A DNA stretch of 35,285 nucleotides from NCBI GenBank assembly GCA_030267965.1, contig BRYA01000611.1, forward strand, positions 1 through 35,285. The letters are read 5' to 3'. Shown here piece after piece: positions 20,730 to 30,386 of the stretch. The notes under the pieces were generated by a model. It did not search any database. It saw only the letters and a program-made list of their open reading frames with translations, and was not told where the DNA came from. The first letter of the stretch is position 1. Every line of letters starts with the position of its first letter. This DNA comes from Triparma columacea. Its lineage: Eukaryota > Sar > Bolidophyceae > Parmales > Triparmaceae. Position numbers and translations under genes: made by a program.

Positions 20730-21592
20730 CTATTCCTCCTTGAACCAACTATTAGTAAACTCAAACATACTGAAAGCAGCCGCATCAACAATCGCAACTC
20801 TACCAAGTGAGAACTGTACTCCTCTCCAGAACCCCCACACACCTCTCTCCGCAAAGATCTGCCTTGCCACTGCCATAGTCTTCCCCCCTCCCCCCTCCTG
20901 TTGTATTCTAGTCTTAACCACATCCTGAGGGTAGCTGGCAACCCAGCATGCTATCCCACTAACCGCTCCAGCGATGGCGTAATTGGAAGCTCCCTCACCC
21001 CTTTTTTCAATCAGGTATTTCTTTGCAACCTCGTAGGTAGAGAACTGTGCTGCGAAAGCGAAGACGTCACGGTGGAGGGTTATGAAGAAGCCACGGCCGA
21101 AGGCGCGGGAACGGAATATACGGAGGAGGGAGGAAGAGGCGGACTCGGTTGAGGGACGGGTCTGGAGACGGATCTTTAAGAGTTCCATGGGGGAAGCGAA
21201 AAGAGCGTAGGCTGGGGAAGAAGTGGGGGGGGGGGTAAGAGGTAGAGAAGAGGGGGGGGATTTAAGAGGTGGTTTGTTGAAGAAAAGGAAAGAAAAAAAT
21301 AGGCTTCTCCTTACTCACCTAAACCAGCGAGGCCCCCCGCAGCCGCGTGTCCGTATACAGCGTCCTTCTCAAAGTACGGTCTAGATTTATGATAAACCCC
21401 AAATACTACAGCGTTCTCTACAGGGACCAGGCCTAGGGGTACGGCGAAACCACGGTAGTAGGGGGGGAGGGAACGGGGGAGGGTCTTGTCTGTTTGGTAG
21501 AGAACCTTTATGGTGTCGAGGGGGTGACCTATTGACACGTTTACAATGCCTGAGAGGAAACCGGCGACGAACTCTTGAGCCGTGAATGGCAT
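20730..21592 (-). CDS. Mitochondrial carrier family (SLC25) protein
   Basis: Inner-membrane solute exchanger with the three-repeat carrier fold. Two minus-strand exons, 21592-21319 and 21211-20730 (donor GTGAGT), join as GGLAGLGAYALFASP-type sequence and give 251 aa, short for the roughly 300-aa family. All three P-x-[DE]-x-x-[KR] signatures are present: HPLDTIKVLYQ (Pro24), SPMELLKIRLQ (Pro99) and YPQDVVKTRIQ (Pro186). Repeat ends also fit (YYRGFAVPLGLVPVENAVVFGVY; GVWGFWRGVQFSLGRVAIVDAAAF, split here by length limits). The loops after repeats 1 and 2 are short. HPLDTIKV...Q is reminiscent of the carnitine/basic amino-acid carrier subgroup, but I cannot assign a substrate. No N-terminal presequence, as is normal for carriers. 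Confidence 0.93.
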
Positions 21593-22225
21593 GTGTGTGG
21601 GTGTGGATGGATGTTGGGAGTGAATGGACGTAGGGGAGGGAATGGAGATATACTATGGAGATACTAGGGAGAGTGAAAGGAGAGTGTATGGAGATACTAT
21701 GGCGACAACAAATGGGCCGGATCAGCTGCCGTGGGAGGGGCGAAGGTGCTGCTGCTCGGCCTCTGTTGGGCGTAGCTGGCAAAGTCGGGGGTGGCAGGGG
21801 CAACTTTGGAGCTGGTGGTGGCGTTGGAACAAATGGTTCAAACAGCCTTATTTCAACGCTAATTCAACACAAATTCAACGCAATTTGAATAATATTGGAA
21901 ACTAAGACCTCGTACAATTGTTGAATTAGGAATAGCTGCGCTGTTGGGATGGGCCTTTGGCTTAACCTTTTTCTGCCCTTCCACTTTGTTTTTTTCTCCA
22001 CTTTTTCTCCACTTGTTCTCCAAATACACGCAACTACACTCAAATACACTCATACACACACTCATATACACTCAAATACCCCCCATTACACCCCATTATA
22101 CCCCCATTACACCCCTATTACAACCAAAACACTCCCCACAACACACGCCCATCCCTCTCCTCCACAACCTTTTATCCTCATTATCTACACATCATCATTC
22201 ATCATCAAACTAATAATAATCTAAA
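21593..22225. other. Divergent intergenic region, carrier and JMJD6; low-complexity
   Basis: 633 bp between two divergent start codons. The carrier-proximal part is G-rich with a thrice-repeated GGAGATACTA-like unit at about 21640-21700. The middle (21850-21895) has TTCAAC/AATTCAAC repeats. The JMJD6-proximal part (22020-22200) is a C/A/T-only tract of ACTCAAATACAC-like and CCCATTACACCC-like units, probably leader. Open frames here are low-complexity and are not called. Confidence 0.5.
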
Positions 22226-24108
22226 ATGGGATGGAAGTCTAAAGTAAAGAAGGCAAAGAAGGCCCACCGTCCCTACCTTGGTTCAAAGTGGTCTCCTGAG
22301 AACCTTCACCTTTCCTACCCCTCCTTTGTTAAATCCATAGACTCCTTACCCGATCCACAAGTCCATCATATCCTCCCACATTCGAAAGATCCTACACATG
22401 GTTCTAAAGTACGTTCAACAGTACCAACACATTTACCTAAAGTTAATTCACCTTCAGACTTACTCCCAGGTTTGCATAACTTCCTTACACACCCTTTGCC
22501 TACTTTGCCGATTTACGTGGATAGGTGTGATACTAGTGTTGAGGAGTTTAACGGGTTCTACCAGAGGAACAACGTACCAGCCATTATTAGAGGTGTACTG
22601 GAGGTTGAGGACTGGGGATGTAAGGGAGGGGACTGGGAATGGAAGGTGAGGTACTGTTGGTGGTGGTGGTGTGCTTCAAGTGTTCGTGATTAACATGTAA
22701 AATCATCCCCCTTCTAACGTTCCCCCCCTAAATCTCTCTCTTAGAACTTGGAGTCCGAGATGGGTTCAACGATGTTCAAGTGCGGTGAGGACGACGACGG
22801 TGACAACATAAAGCTCAAGCTCCGTCACTTCATAAAGTACACCTTCTCAAACACCGACGACTCCCCCCTCTACGTCTTCGACTCGAAGACCCTAGACTCC
22901 CGGGCACCCAGCGTTATTAGCAGGGGGTACAAACCACCGGACTACTTTAGGGAGGACCTATTCGAGTGGGTAGGGGAGAAACGTCGGCCTCCTTACAAGT
23001 GGTTCCTCGTTGGTCCGGAGAGGTCAGGTACAACGGTCCACATAGACCCGCTCCACACGAGCGCGTGGAACACGCTGATTAAGGGGAGGAAGAGGTGGGT
23101 GCTATTCCCACCGAAGGTCGCGAAAAGCGTGGTTAAGGGGAAGGGACTGTGGGAGGAGGGGGAAGATGATGAAGCGGTTAACTACTTTGAGAAGGTTCTT
23201 GTAAGAATCAAGGAAAAGGTGAGGAGCTTTTGATGGGACAACAACGTGAAGACAATTTATTGTATTTGAGGGAATAAGAAACACTAAATAAACACAAACA
23301 CTCTCCTAACCCCCCCCCCCCTTTGCAGTATCCCTGGTGTCCCATGTACGAGTTCACCCAGCTTCCCGGCGAGACTCTATTTGTCCCATCCGGTTGGTGG
23401 CACGCCGTAGTAAACCTGACCCCAACGATCGGCGTAACCCAGAACTTCTGCTCCGAGCATAACTTCGACGCCGTATGGAGGGACTCGAGAGACGGGAGAC
23501 CTAAAATGAGCGTATACTGGATGGAGAGATTGGGGGGTGGGAGAAAGGCTGGGAGGGAGGAAGGGTATAAAGGGGTTGATAGGGTTAGGGATAGGGCTAC
23601 GGAACTTAATAGGGTTGATGAGTGGATACCGAAGAAGGTTAAGAAAGATAAGAAGGGAAAAGAGAAGGAGGAAAAGAATAAAAAAGACAACGGAATGGAC
23701 GTGGATAATGGGGACAGTGAAAGTAACTCAGGAACGACGAACGAGGATAGAGACATGCAAATCGATGATGGTGAAAACGAGGGGAATAACGACACTGACT
23801 CATCTAGCAGCAGCAGCAGTAGCAGCAGTAGTAGTAGTAGTAGTAGCAGCAGCAGCAGTAGCAGTGAGGGGGAGGAGGAGAAGACTACATCAGTGAAAAC
23901 TAGGGAGGAACAAAGGGCTGGCGAAGAGCAAGGTGAGAGAGAAAATACTGAGGAAGGGGGGAGAGAAATGTTTATTGTAATACATACCCTTGGGAATTTC
24001 TAAGTTCACACACATACACACACTAACACAACACACACAGCGGAAGCAATGCAAATCGAAAGGAAGGAAAAAGAAGCAAAGAGGGAGAAGAAGAAGAAGA
24101 AGAAATGA
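22226..24108 (+). CDS. JMJD6: JMJD6-like JmjC-domain dioxygenase
   Basis: Fe(II)/2-oxoglutarate-dependent oxygenase; JMJD6 hydroxylates lysines in splicing factors and has been proposed to demethylate arginines, in the nucleus. Exons 22226-22645, 22745-23218, 23329-23932 and 24041-24108 join in frame to give 521 aa (donors all GTGAG). The iron ligands are visible: HIDPLHTSAWN gives His239 and Asp241, and SGWWHAVVNL gives His323. GYKPPDYFREDLFEW, KRWVLFPP and QLPGETLFVPSGWW fit JMJD6 closely. The N-terminus is lysine-rich (KSKVKKAKKAHR). After the catalytic domain come a basic region (KKVKKDKKGKEKEEK), an acidic region and a 22-serine run, then a KKKKKK end in the last small exon. Human JMJD6 also has a polyserine tract after the JmjC domain. 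If intron 3 were retained, translation would stop at about 24003 with a different tail. Confidence 0.94.
23800..23865 (+). repeat. Serine-coding trinucleotide tract in JMJD6
   Basis: Twenty-two consecutive serine codons, nearly all AGC or AGT in alternating blocks, inside JMJD6 exon 3. The mix of AGC and AGT shows it is not a fresh pure expansion. Confidence 0.95.
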
Positions 24109-24262
24109 ACACAAACCACGCCGCACAAACGACGTCATCTAGGGGAGGGGGGGAGGGGGACAAAGGGAAGGGAAATAATTGAGAATACGATGATAAATAT
24201 ATTACCCTTGAACCCCTAGAATTCCTTTGCTTGCTAATTCTCTTTTGGGCAAATTAAATCGA

Positions 24263-25557
24263 ATGAAGCTATACCCCCTCTTCCTCCTCCCCACCGCATC
24301 AGCCTTTGCCCCCACGGCATTCCTACGCCGTCAACACACCTCGCTCGACGCTTCTGTTGGTATCGTTTTGTAAGTAGGAGAAATGAGAGGACCAGCTGAA
24401 GTTGCAGCACTCGGAGATAGGGGGAAAATAAGGTGAATTACAACGATATTATATACTAACGCACAATAATACACGCAGTGGTACATCAACAGGCTCAACT
24501 GAAGAGGTAGCAGACGCAATAGGTGAGAATAAATGGCAAACAAGGAGCCTCCAATCAACTTCACTTTCTGACCTAACTCTAAATCCCCCTCATCCCCCCC
24601 CTCACCAAGCTTCTCGAATCAATGAGGTCCTCGGTTCAGGTTCATGCGACCCCCCCATCTGCGTCGACAACGTAGTCGGTACCCTCTCCTCCACCTTCTC
24701 CACCTACTCCTCCGTAATCTGTGGAACCCCTACCTGGAACACTGGCGCTGAAACAGAGAGGAGCGGGACGGCATGGGACGAGGTTTACTACGGGGAGATG
24801 GGTGACTTGAAGCTGGAGGGGAAGAAGGTTGCGGTTTTCGGACTGGGGGACCAGGAGAGCTACGGGGAGAACTACGCGGACGCATCGGGGGAGGTGAGGA
24901 TGGAGAAGAACAAACAACCCCCCTCCCCCCCCCAACCCCCCCCTCCCCCCCCCCACACACAATATATATGAAACATGAACTTCTAGAACAGAACCTAACC
25001 GCCTCAACGCCCCCCTTCCCCCTCCCCCCTCTTCTCTTAGCTTTACGACGTCCTCCAGAGCCTGGGTGTAAAGTCCTTCGGTGAGACAACCGTCGACGAT
25101 TCCTACGTCCACGAGGAGTCCAAAGCCCAACGGGGCGACAAGTTCGTCGGCCTACTCTGCGACCAGGCCAACCAGGACGACCTAACCCCCGGCCGGGTTG
25201 AGCGCTGGGTTGACCAGCTCGTGGCTGAGGGTTTCTTCGCCGACGGGGCGGGCACCGCTGAAACACAGCAGGCGGATGGGGACGTCGAGGTCGTGGGAAG
25301 GGATAAAATAACTGTGGAGGTTTTGAAGGAAGTAGAGGAGGCGCCTTCGTCTCCAGTCTCGTTCGACGCAACTTGGAAGGGGTACAGGAACGAGAAAAAG
25401 GGGTCGACCCTTTGGGTTAATCAGGAGAACAGGGTAGAGAGGTGAGAGAATTGGGACGGGAGTCTTGAAACCAAGTATAGTTGACGGAATATTGCTCACA
25501 CTAACCCCAACAACAACTTTCCCACACACCCCACACAGCTACACGACTCAGAACTAA
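24263..25557 (+). CDS. Plastid flavodoxin with long C-terminal extension
   Basis: FMN electron carrier that replaces ferredoxin at photosystem I, usually under iron limitation, in the plastid stroma. Five exons, 24263-24369, 24479-24522, 24610-24893, 25041-25441 and 25539-25557, all in frame, 284 aa. The N-terminus MKLYPLFLLPTASAFAPTAF has the ASAFAP motif at the signal-peptide cleavage site followed by an Arg-rich transit stretch, the bipartite targeting of secondary red plastids. The flavodoxin fold follows: VGIVFGTSTGSTEEVADAI (FMN phosphate loop), GTPTWNTGAETERSGTAWDE (first FMN-stacking loop), FGLGDQESYGENYADASGEL (second loop with Tyr) and VGLLCDQANQDDLTPGRV. The core ends near residue 213. 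Residues 214-284 are an extra tail (AETQQADGDVEVV, SFDATWKGYRNEKKGSTLWV). A CDPPIC pair at about 63-68 is also unusual. It lies 154 bp after JMJD6. Confidence 0.95.
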
Positions 25558-25668
25558 GCGACCCTCACCTCCCACCCCAACCCCCCCGAAAAATAAGTAA
25601 ATCAAATCATATCCCTTCTTCTTAAAACTACTGCTTCTATTTGCCAAAATCCCTTTGCCTCCCTGCCC

Positions 25669-28600
25669 CTAAATTCTCACAGAGAATCCTGACCTGCTAA
25701 CAAAGTACTCCGTCTCGTCCTCATCGCTATCATTGCTACTATCTCCCTTCTCGGCCTCCTCGTCATTCCTTTTCCTGGCCTTACTATTTGGTGTGAACCC
25801 AAGGCCTGGCGGTGGTCTTGGTAGCGGTGACAGCCTGCCGTCTTTTACCACTGCCATCCCCTCCTCCATTTCTTCCTCCTCTCCCCCCTCCTCTCCCCCC
25901 ACCTCTGCGCCCGTCTCTGGGGGTTGGAAGACCAGCATGTTAACCAGGTCCCTCCCCACCTCGCTTTCCAGCCCTCCCTCGCTCTCCTTCATCTGCCTCT
26001 CCTTCTTGTTCTTCCTCTTGCGTGCAGCTTTGCTCAAGACCGGGGCGAACGATCCTGGGGCCGCGCCGACAGGGATGGCCGCGTACTGAGGCTTCGACAC
26101 CTTGACCTCCTCCTCCTCGTCCCCCTCCTCCCCTCCCCCCTCCCCCTCGTTGGAGCCCTCGGTTTCCTTGCCGTCACTCCAGTCCTTCTTCTTCTCCTCC
26201 TCCTCCTCCCCCCCCCCCCCGCCCCCTCTAGACCCAGCTCCACCCCTGCCGCTCCTCTCCCTCTCCCTCTCCTCCCCCTCTCCCACAATCTTCTTGACGG
26301 CTTCCAAGGCGTTCTCCACGTTTACCTTCTCCCCCGTAAGCTCGACGCTGCCGTTCCTTTCCTCCGCGTCCCCCCTGAGCACGTTGATTCTGATCTTGTA
26401 CTCCTCCTGGAGCCCCCTCACTACATCTCCCTTGCTCCCGATCACCGCGCTCTGTCCCGACGACGAGACGTCTTCGATAACGTGGACAAAGTTCTTTTCG
26501 TTCCAGTCTTCCACCCACTTGTCAATCGCCTCTTTGGCCTTGCCAACTTCCTCCTCACTACCCTTTACCTCCACAGCGCTGCCGTCGTCAACGACGTCGT
26601 AAACTCCGCCCGTCTCGGCCTTAAGAACCTTGATGTTGGCGCCCCCCTTCCCAATGAAGCTCCCCATGCTGCCCTTGGGAAGTTCGAGCTTTGTGCTCCA
26701 GACCTTGTTCTCCTCGAGCAACTTCTCGATCGCAAGCTTCGCCTTCTCAATGGCCTCTTCGTCCTCTCCAGAGACCTCTATCGAAGTCCCCTGAACTGAA
26801 ATCTCGCACTTAGTCTCCTCCCTCAGCTTGTTAATTGTCACCCCCTTGGCTCCAATGATAACAGGCCTCGCCCAGTCCTCAACTTTTATGGTAACGTGGA
26901 GCTTTGACCAGCTCTGAAGCTTCAGATTAATATTTTCCAAGGCCTTTCCGATCTCTTCTTTCCCCTTTTCCGTCCTCACGAAGAGGCACTCCGTGACAAA
27001 GTCCCTCGTCAACGTCGTGCTCGTATCAAAGCCAATCAGAAGGAGATCCCCGGGGGTGAAAGCCCCTGTAAGAGCCGCAGCCCCGACGTCAGCTTTGGCG
27101 AACTGGTCATTTAGACAGAATTGGAAAAAGGCGTGCGTCTGCTCAAGGGCGGTGACGACCTCCTCTCTCCTCCCCATAATGCAGATTCCGGCCTCCCCGA
27201 TGGTCACGGACGCCTTCGAAGCGTCGATAATCCGCTGCCAGTGGGGCGACGACACGGCGCCCACCTTCTTCACATGGCACTCGTCCAGGGCAACCTTGAC
27301 CTCAAATATGCCAGACTTGCTCTCCTCGGCGAGCAACCTCTTGGCCTCCTCAACGTCCTCGGGGTAACCGCGAAGCCTTAGGTTCTCGCCCTTGAGAACA
27401 GGTGTGACGGCCCTGGAATGGATCTTCTTGAAGAGCCCCCCCTTGGCAGCGAGCATTGGGAGCACCTTGGGATCCTCAACAGCAACAGTCTCGTTGACCT
27501 TTTGGTTCGCCACAAAGACAAGGATCTCCCTCACGGCCTCGGATACATTCTTTTCTTCTCCCCTGAGTCTTAGCACGTTGCTCTTCTGAAGGGCACTTAT
27601 CTTGATTTTATGGGTGGTCTGCGAAGTGCGAAGGTCATGCATTTTGATTGGGTGAGACGAAGGGGGGGAGCTGAGGCGCTTCCGGGGAACCCTATCCTGC
27701 TATGCAATCCTGCAGTGCCGCTGCACCCACTTACCTCCATTTCGCTTATTTTCGCACCACCCTTGCCAATCACCTTCCCCATGACATTCTCGGCAACCTT
27801 CAAGTCCTCAACCACTATCCCGTCACCCCCGTGGATGGTCTTCTTCAATTCCGCAATGGCAGCCTCAACCTTGTCCTGCACGCCACGTATGCGAACCATG
27901 TTGGTGTCACGCTGCATGTGAACGTCGCATTCGAATTTATCAGCGAGAAGCTTAATGACGCTTTCAGCCCCCCCCCCCAGAAGGAGGCTGGTATCCTCAG
28001 CTGCAACCTCGTACATGGTGGTGTAGTTGGCGGCGAGGAATTCCTTCACGCAGACCACGGCCTCGCCAATATTTTCCTTTGTGCCCCTGACCTTGACGTC
28101 CCTAGTTTCCTGGATGACCTCCATTTTAACTCCAATTTCGTCGATGATTTTGTTTCGCACCGGCTTTCCCGTGACCCCAAGGAGCAAAGGAAGCAGGGTC
28201 TGCCCAACGGCAATGATTTCAACCTGGTTGTTCCTCACAATCTCCATGATGTCCTCCTTGGCCTTTTGAACTTGGTCGTCATCACTTGACTGGATCCGGA
28301 TTTTGGAAGCGTCCCAGTCTATCTCAATGGTTGCTTTGGTTGCCTTCCTGATAATCTTGATATTTTCGCCTCCCTTTCCGATGATCGCGGGAAGGGCCGA
28401 CGAGTCAACGATAATGGTCGTGACGGTGGCCTCGTAGGCCTCGATTTTAGCTGGGATGCGAGCGGAGGGAAATATGAGTAAACAAGCGGATATCTGGCAA
28501 TCTCCATCCTTCCCGACATCTCTTTCTCATTTCTTACCTTCAACCAAGGTACGGGCGGCAGAAATCTGAGCCCTCGTTCCCTTTATTGTCATGGTGGAGG

Positions 28601-30281
28601 GAGCCGCAGGGATACCGCTCTTGTAGTTGGACTGCTGTGAATTGGCGCTCATCCTCAGGTAAGCTCCTGACTCCTTCTGGATTTCCTTGAACACGGCAGC
28701 AGTATCGGAGAGGAAGAGGTTTCGGTGGGCCTGGGTGACCTCCATTTCCTCCTCGAGAACCTCGTTCTCTGAGACGAGGAGCTCGATGGCATTATTTGCC
28801 TTCTCGACGTCGTGGGCGGACCCAACGATCTGAAGGTTGTCGGCAGCGCCCTCGGAGCGACTGAGGACCTCAATTTTGACATTGTGAGCCGCCTCCAACT
28901 CCTTGATAGTCTCCCCTCCCTTCCCAATTACGATACCGAGCTCGCGGGGGGTAAAGGTCAAGTAAGCGGCGTGGATGTCGAGGGACTTTATCCGCTCGAT
29001 AGCCTGATCGATGACATCCTGACGACCACGGATTGTGAGGGTGTTGGATTTCTTGGGAATGGAGAGCCTAATGTTATTAAGGGAGGTCTGGATTTCGTTG
29101 AGGAGAGCCGCCTTGTTCGAGAGCAGAGAATTCACTACCTCCTTTCTCAGGTCAATGGTCACATCGACAGCCAGGGTGATGTTCTCAATGGAGTCAATGG
29201 CAGAGGAGGCTGCCTCGTCGGAACCTGAGACCTTGATCTTCATTTCGTTCTTAAGCACGTCACACCTAACCTTAAATTTTGATTCAATCTCCTTGATATT
29301 GCTTCCGCTTTTGCCGATCACCCTGGCAAGGTAGGCCTGAGGGACGTCAACCAATTTCTCAACAATCTCGGAGGGCTTGCAATTTAGATCGACGGCCATC
29401 TGGAGTCTATTGGGGTAGGGGTAAGAGGGCATTGGTAGGACGGGTGTGAGAAATTAGCACCAACCGGCTGTCGGAGCAGTCAATTTCTTCCGTCCTTACC
29501 TATCCACAGCATGGTGAAGCTCCGAAATGGCAGCCTCCTTTTTCTTCAAACCCTCACGCAAAGCGGTGAGATTTTTCTTCATCTCATCAGTCTGAGCCTG
29601 GTAGGCGTGGAAGGCCGTGTAGAGCTTCGTCTGCTGGCTCAGCTTCTCAATCTGCTTGATGAGAGCTTTCTCGTCCTGAAGGGCCATGGAAGTAGTGTTT
29701 CGCTTCAGTTCCAACTTTGCAATTTCGGCTGTGGCATAAGGGAAAGTGGGGGTCAGTCAATAAACCAGTCAGTCAGTCAGTCAGTCAGTCAAGAGATAAC
29801 GGAAGAGACAACAGGAGGTAATAAGCCACGCACCCTTGTATTTATCTGGGTCTCCGGTTGGACGTTTTGGCTGCTGCTTAAATTGCAGCTTCAACCTGGC
29901 GTCGAGGGCCTTAAATTGCGCCTGATTTAATGAAGCGAGACGAGTTTCGAACGGTGAGGATTAGCGTAGAAGAAGTATAGGATCTGCAACAGGCCATGAA
30001 AACGTTGAGAGAGAAAAAAGATGGGGGAAAGGCCTCAATCAGGTTCGACACTATCGGAGACAACGAAAAAAGGTGAACAACCAAATTCAACGAATCGCCA
30101 ACACATCAGCGACCAGTTGCAAATTCAACCCAGGGATAGAAAAAGGAAGATCGACGGGCACGGCAAACGATGGACATCCTTTCAGGAAAGATGGAGGCAG
30201 ACTTACAGAAACTTCGGCACGTTCGGCTATCCATGTGGCCTGTCTCGCCTTGAGAGTCTCCAACAAGGCGTTTGTGTCCAT
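25669..30281 (-). CDS. Multi-KH RNA-binding protein (vigilin/Scp160-like) with N-terminal coiled coil
   Basis: Six minus-strand exons, 30281-30207, 29921-29834, 29728-29500, 29406-28538, 28450-27735 and 27618-25669, join in frame to give 1308 aa. Residues 1-131 are a charged coiled coil (LETLKARQATWIAERAEV, QQPKRPTGDPDKYKAEIAKL, LQDEKALIKQIEKLSQQ). About 13 KH units follow to about residue 1104. Eight or so keep a canonical G-x-x-G loop (VIGKSGSNIKEIE, VIGKGGETIKELE, IIGKGGENIKIIR, LLGVTGKPV, VIGKGGAKISEME, IIGAKGVTINKLR, FIGKGGANIKVL, VIGSKGDVVRGL) and the others are degenerate, as in vigilin. The last 204 residues are low-complexity Gly/Glu/Lys-rich. Vigilin and Scp160 bind mRNA and polysomes at the ER, so a similar role is likely. 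Unlike most genes here, none of its five donors is GTGAG. It is divergent from IFT38. Confidence 0.93.
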
Positions 30282-30386
30282 GTGGAGAGCAAAGAAGAGG
30301 AGTTTAACTTTCCTAAAATCCGGCAGCCGAAAGAGTCAAATTCCAAAGCTCAAAGCAGAATTGAAAAGTTTTGAGGACGGACCAGT
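30282..30386. promoter_or_regulatory. 105-bp bidirectional promoter/5' leaders, KH gene and IFT38
   Basis: Entire space between two divergent start codons, A-rich on the plus strand. No CAAATTTG palindrome was seen here. Role inferred from position. Confidence 0.45.

Noticed and set aside
24109..24262. Possible extra gene between JMJD6 and flavodoxin
   Set aside because: Only 154 bp, no start or domain; best read as 3' UTR plus promoter.
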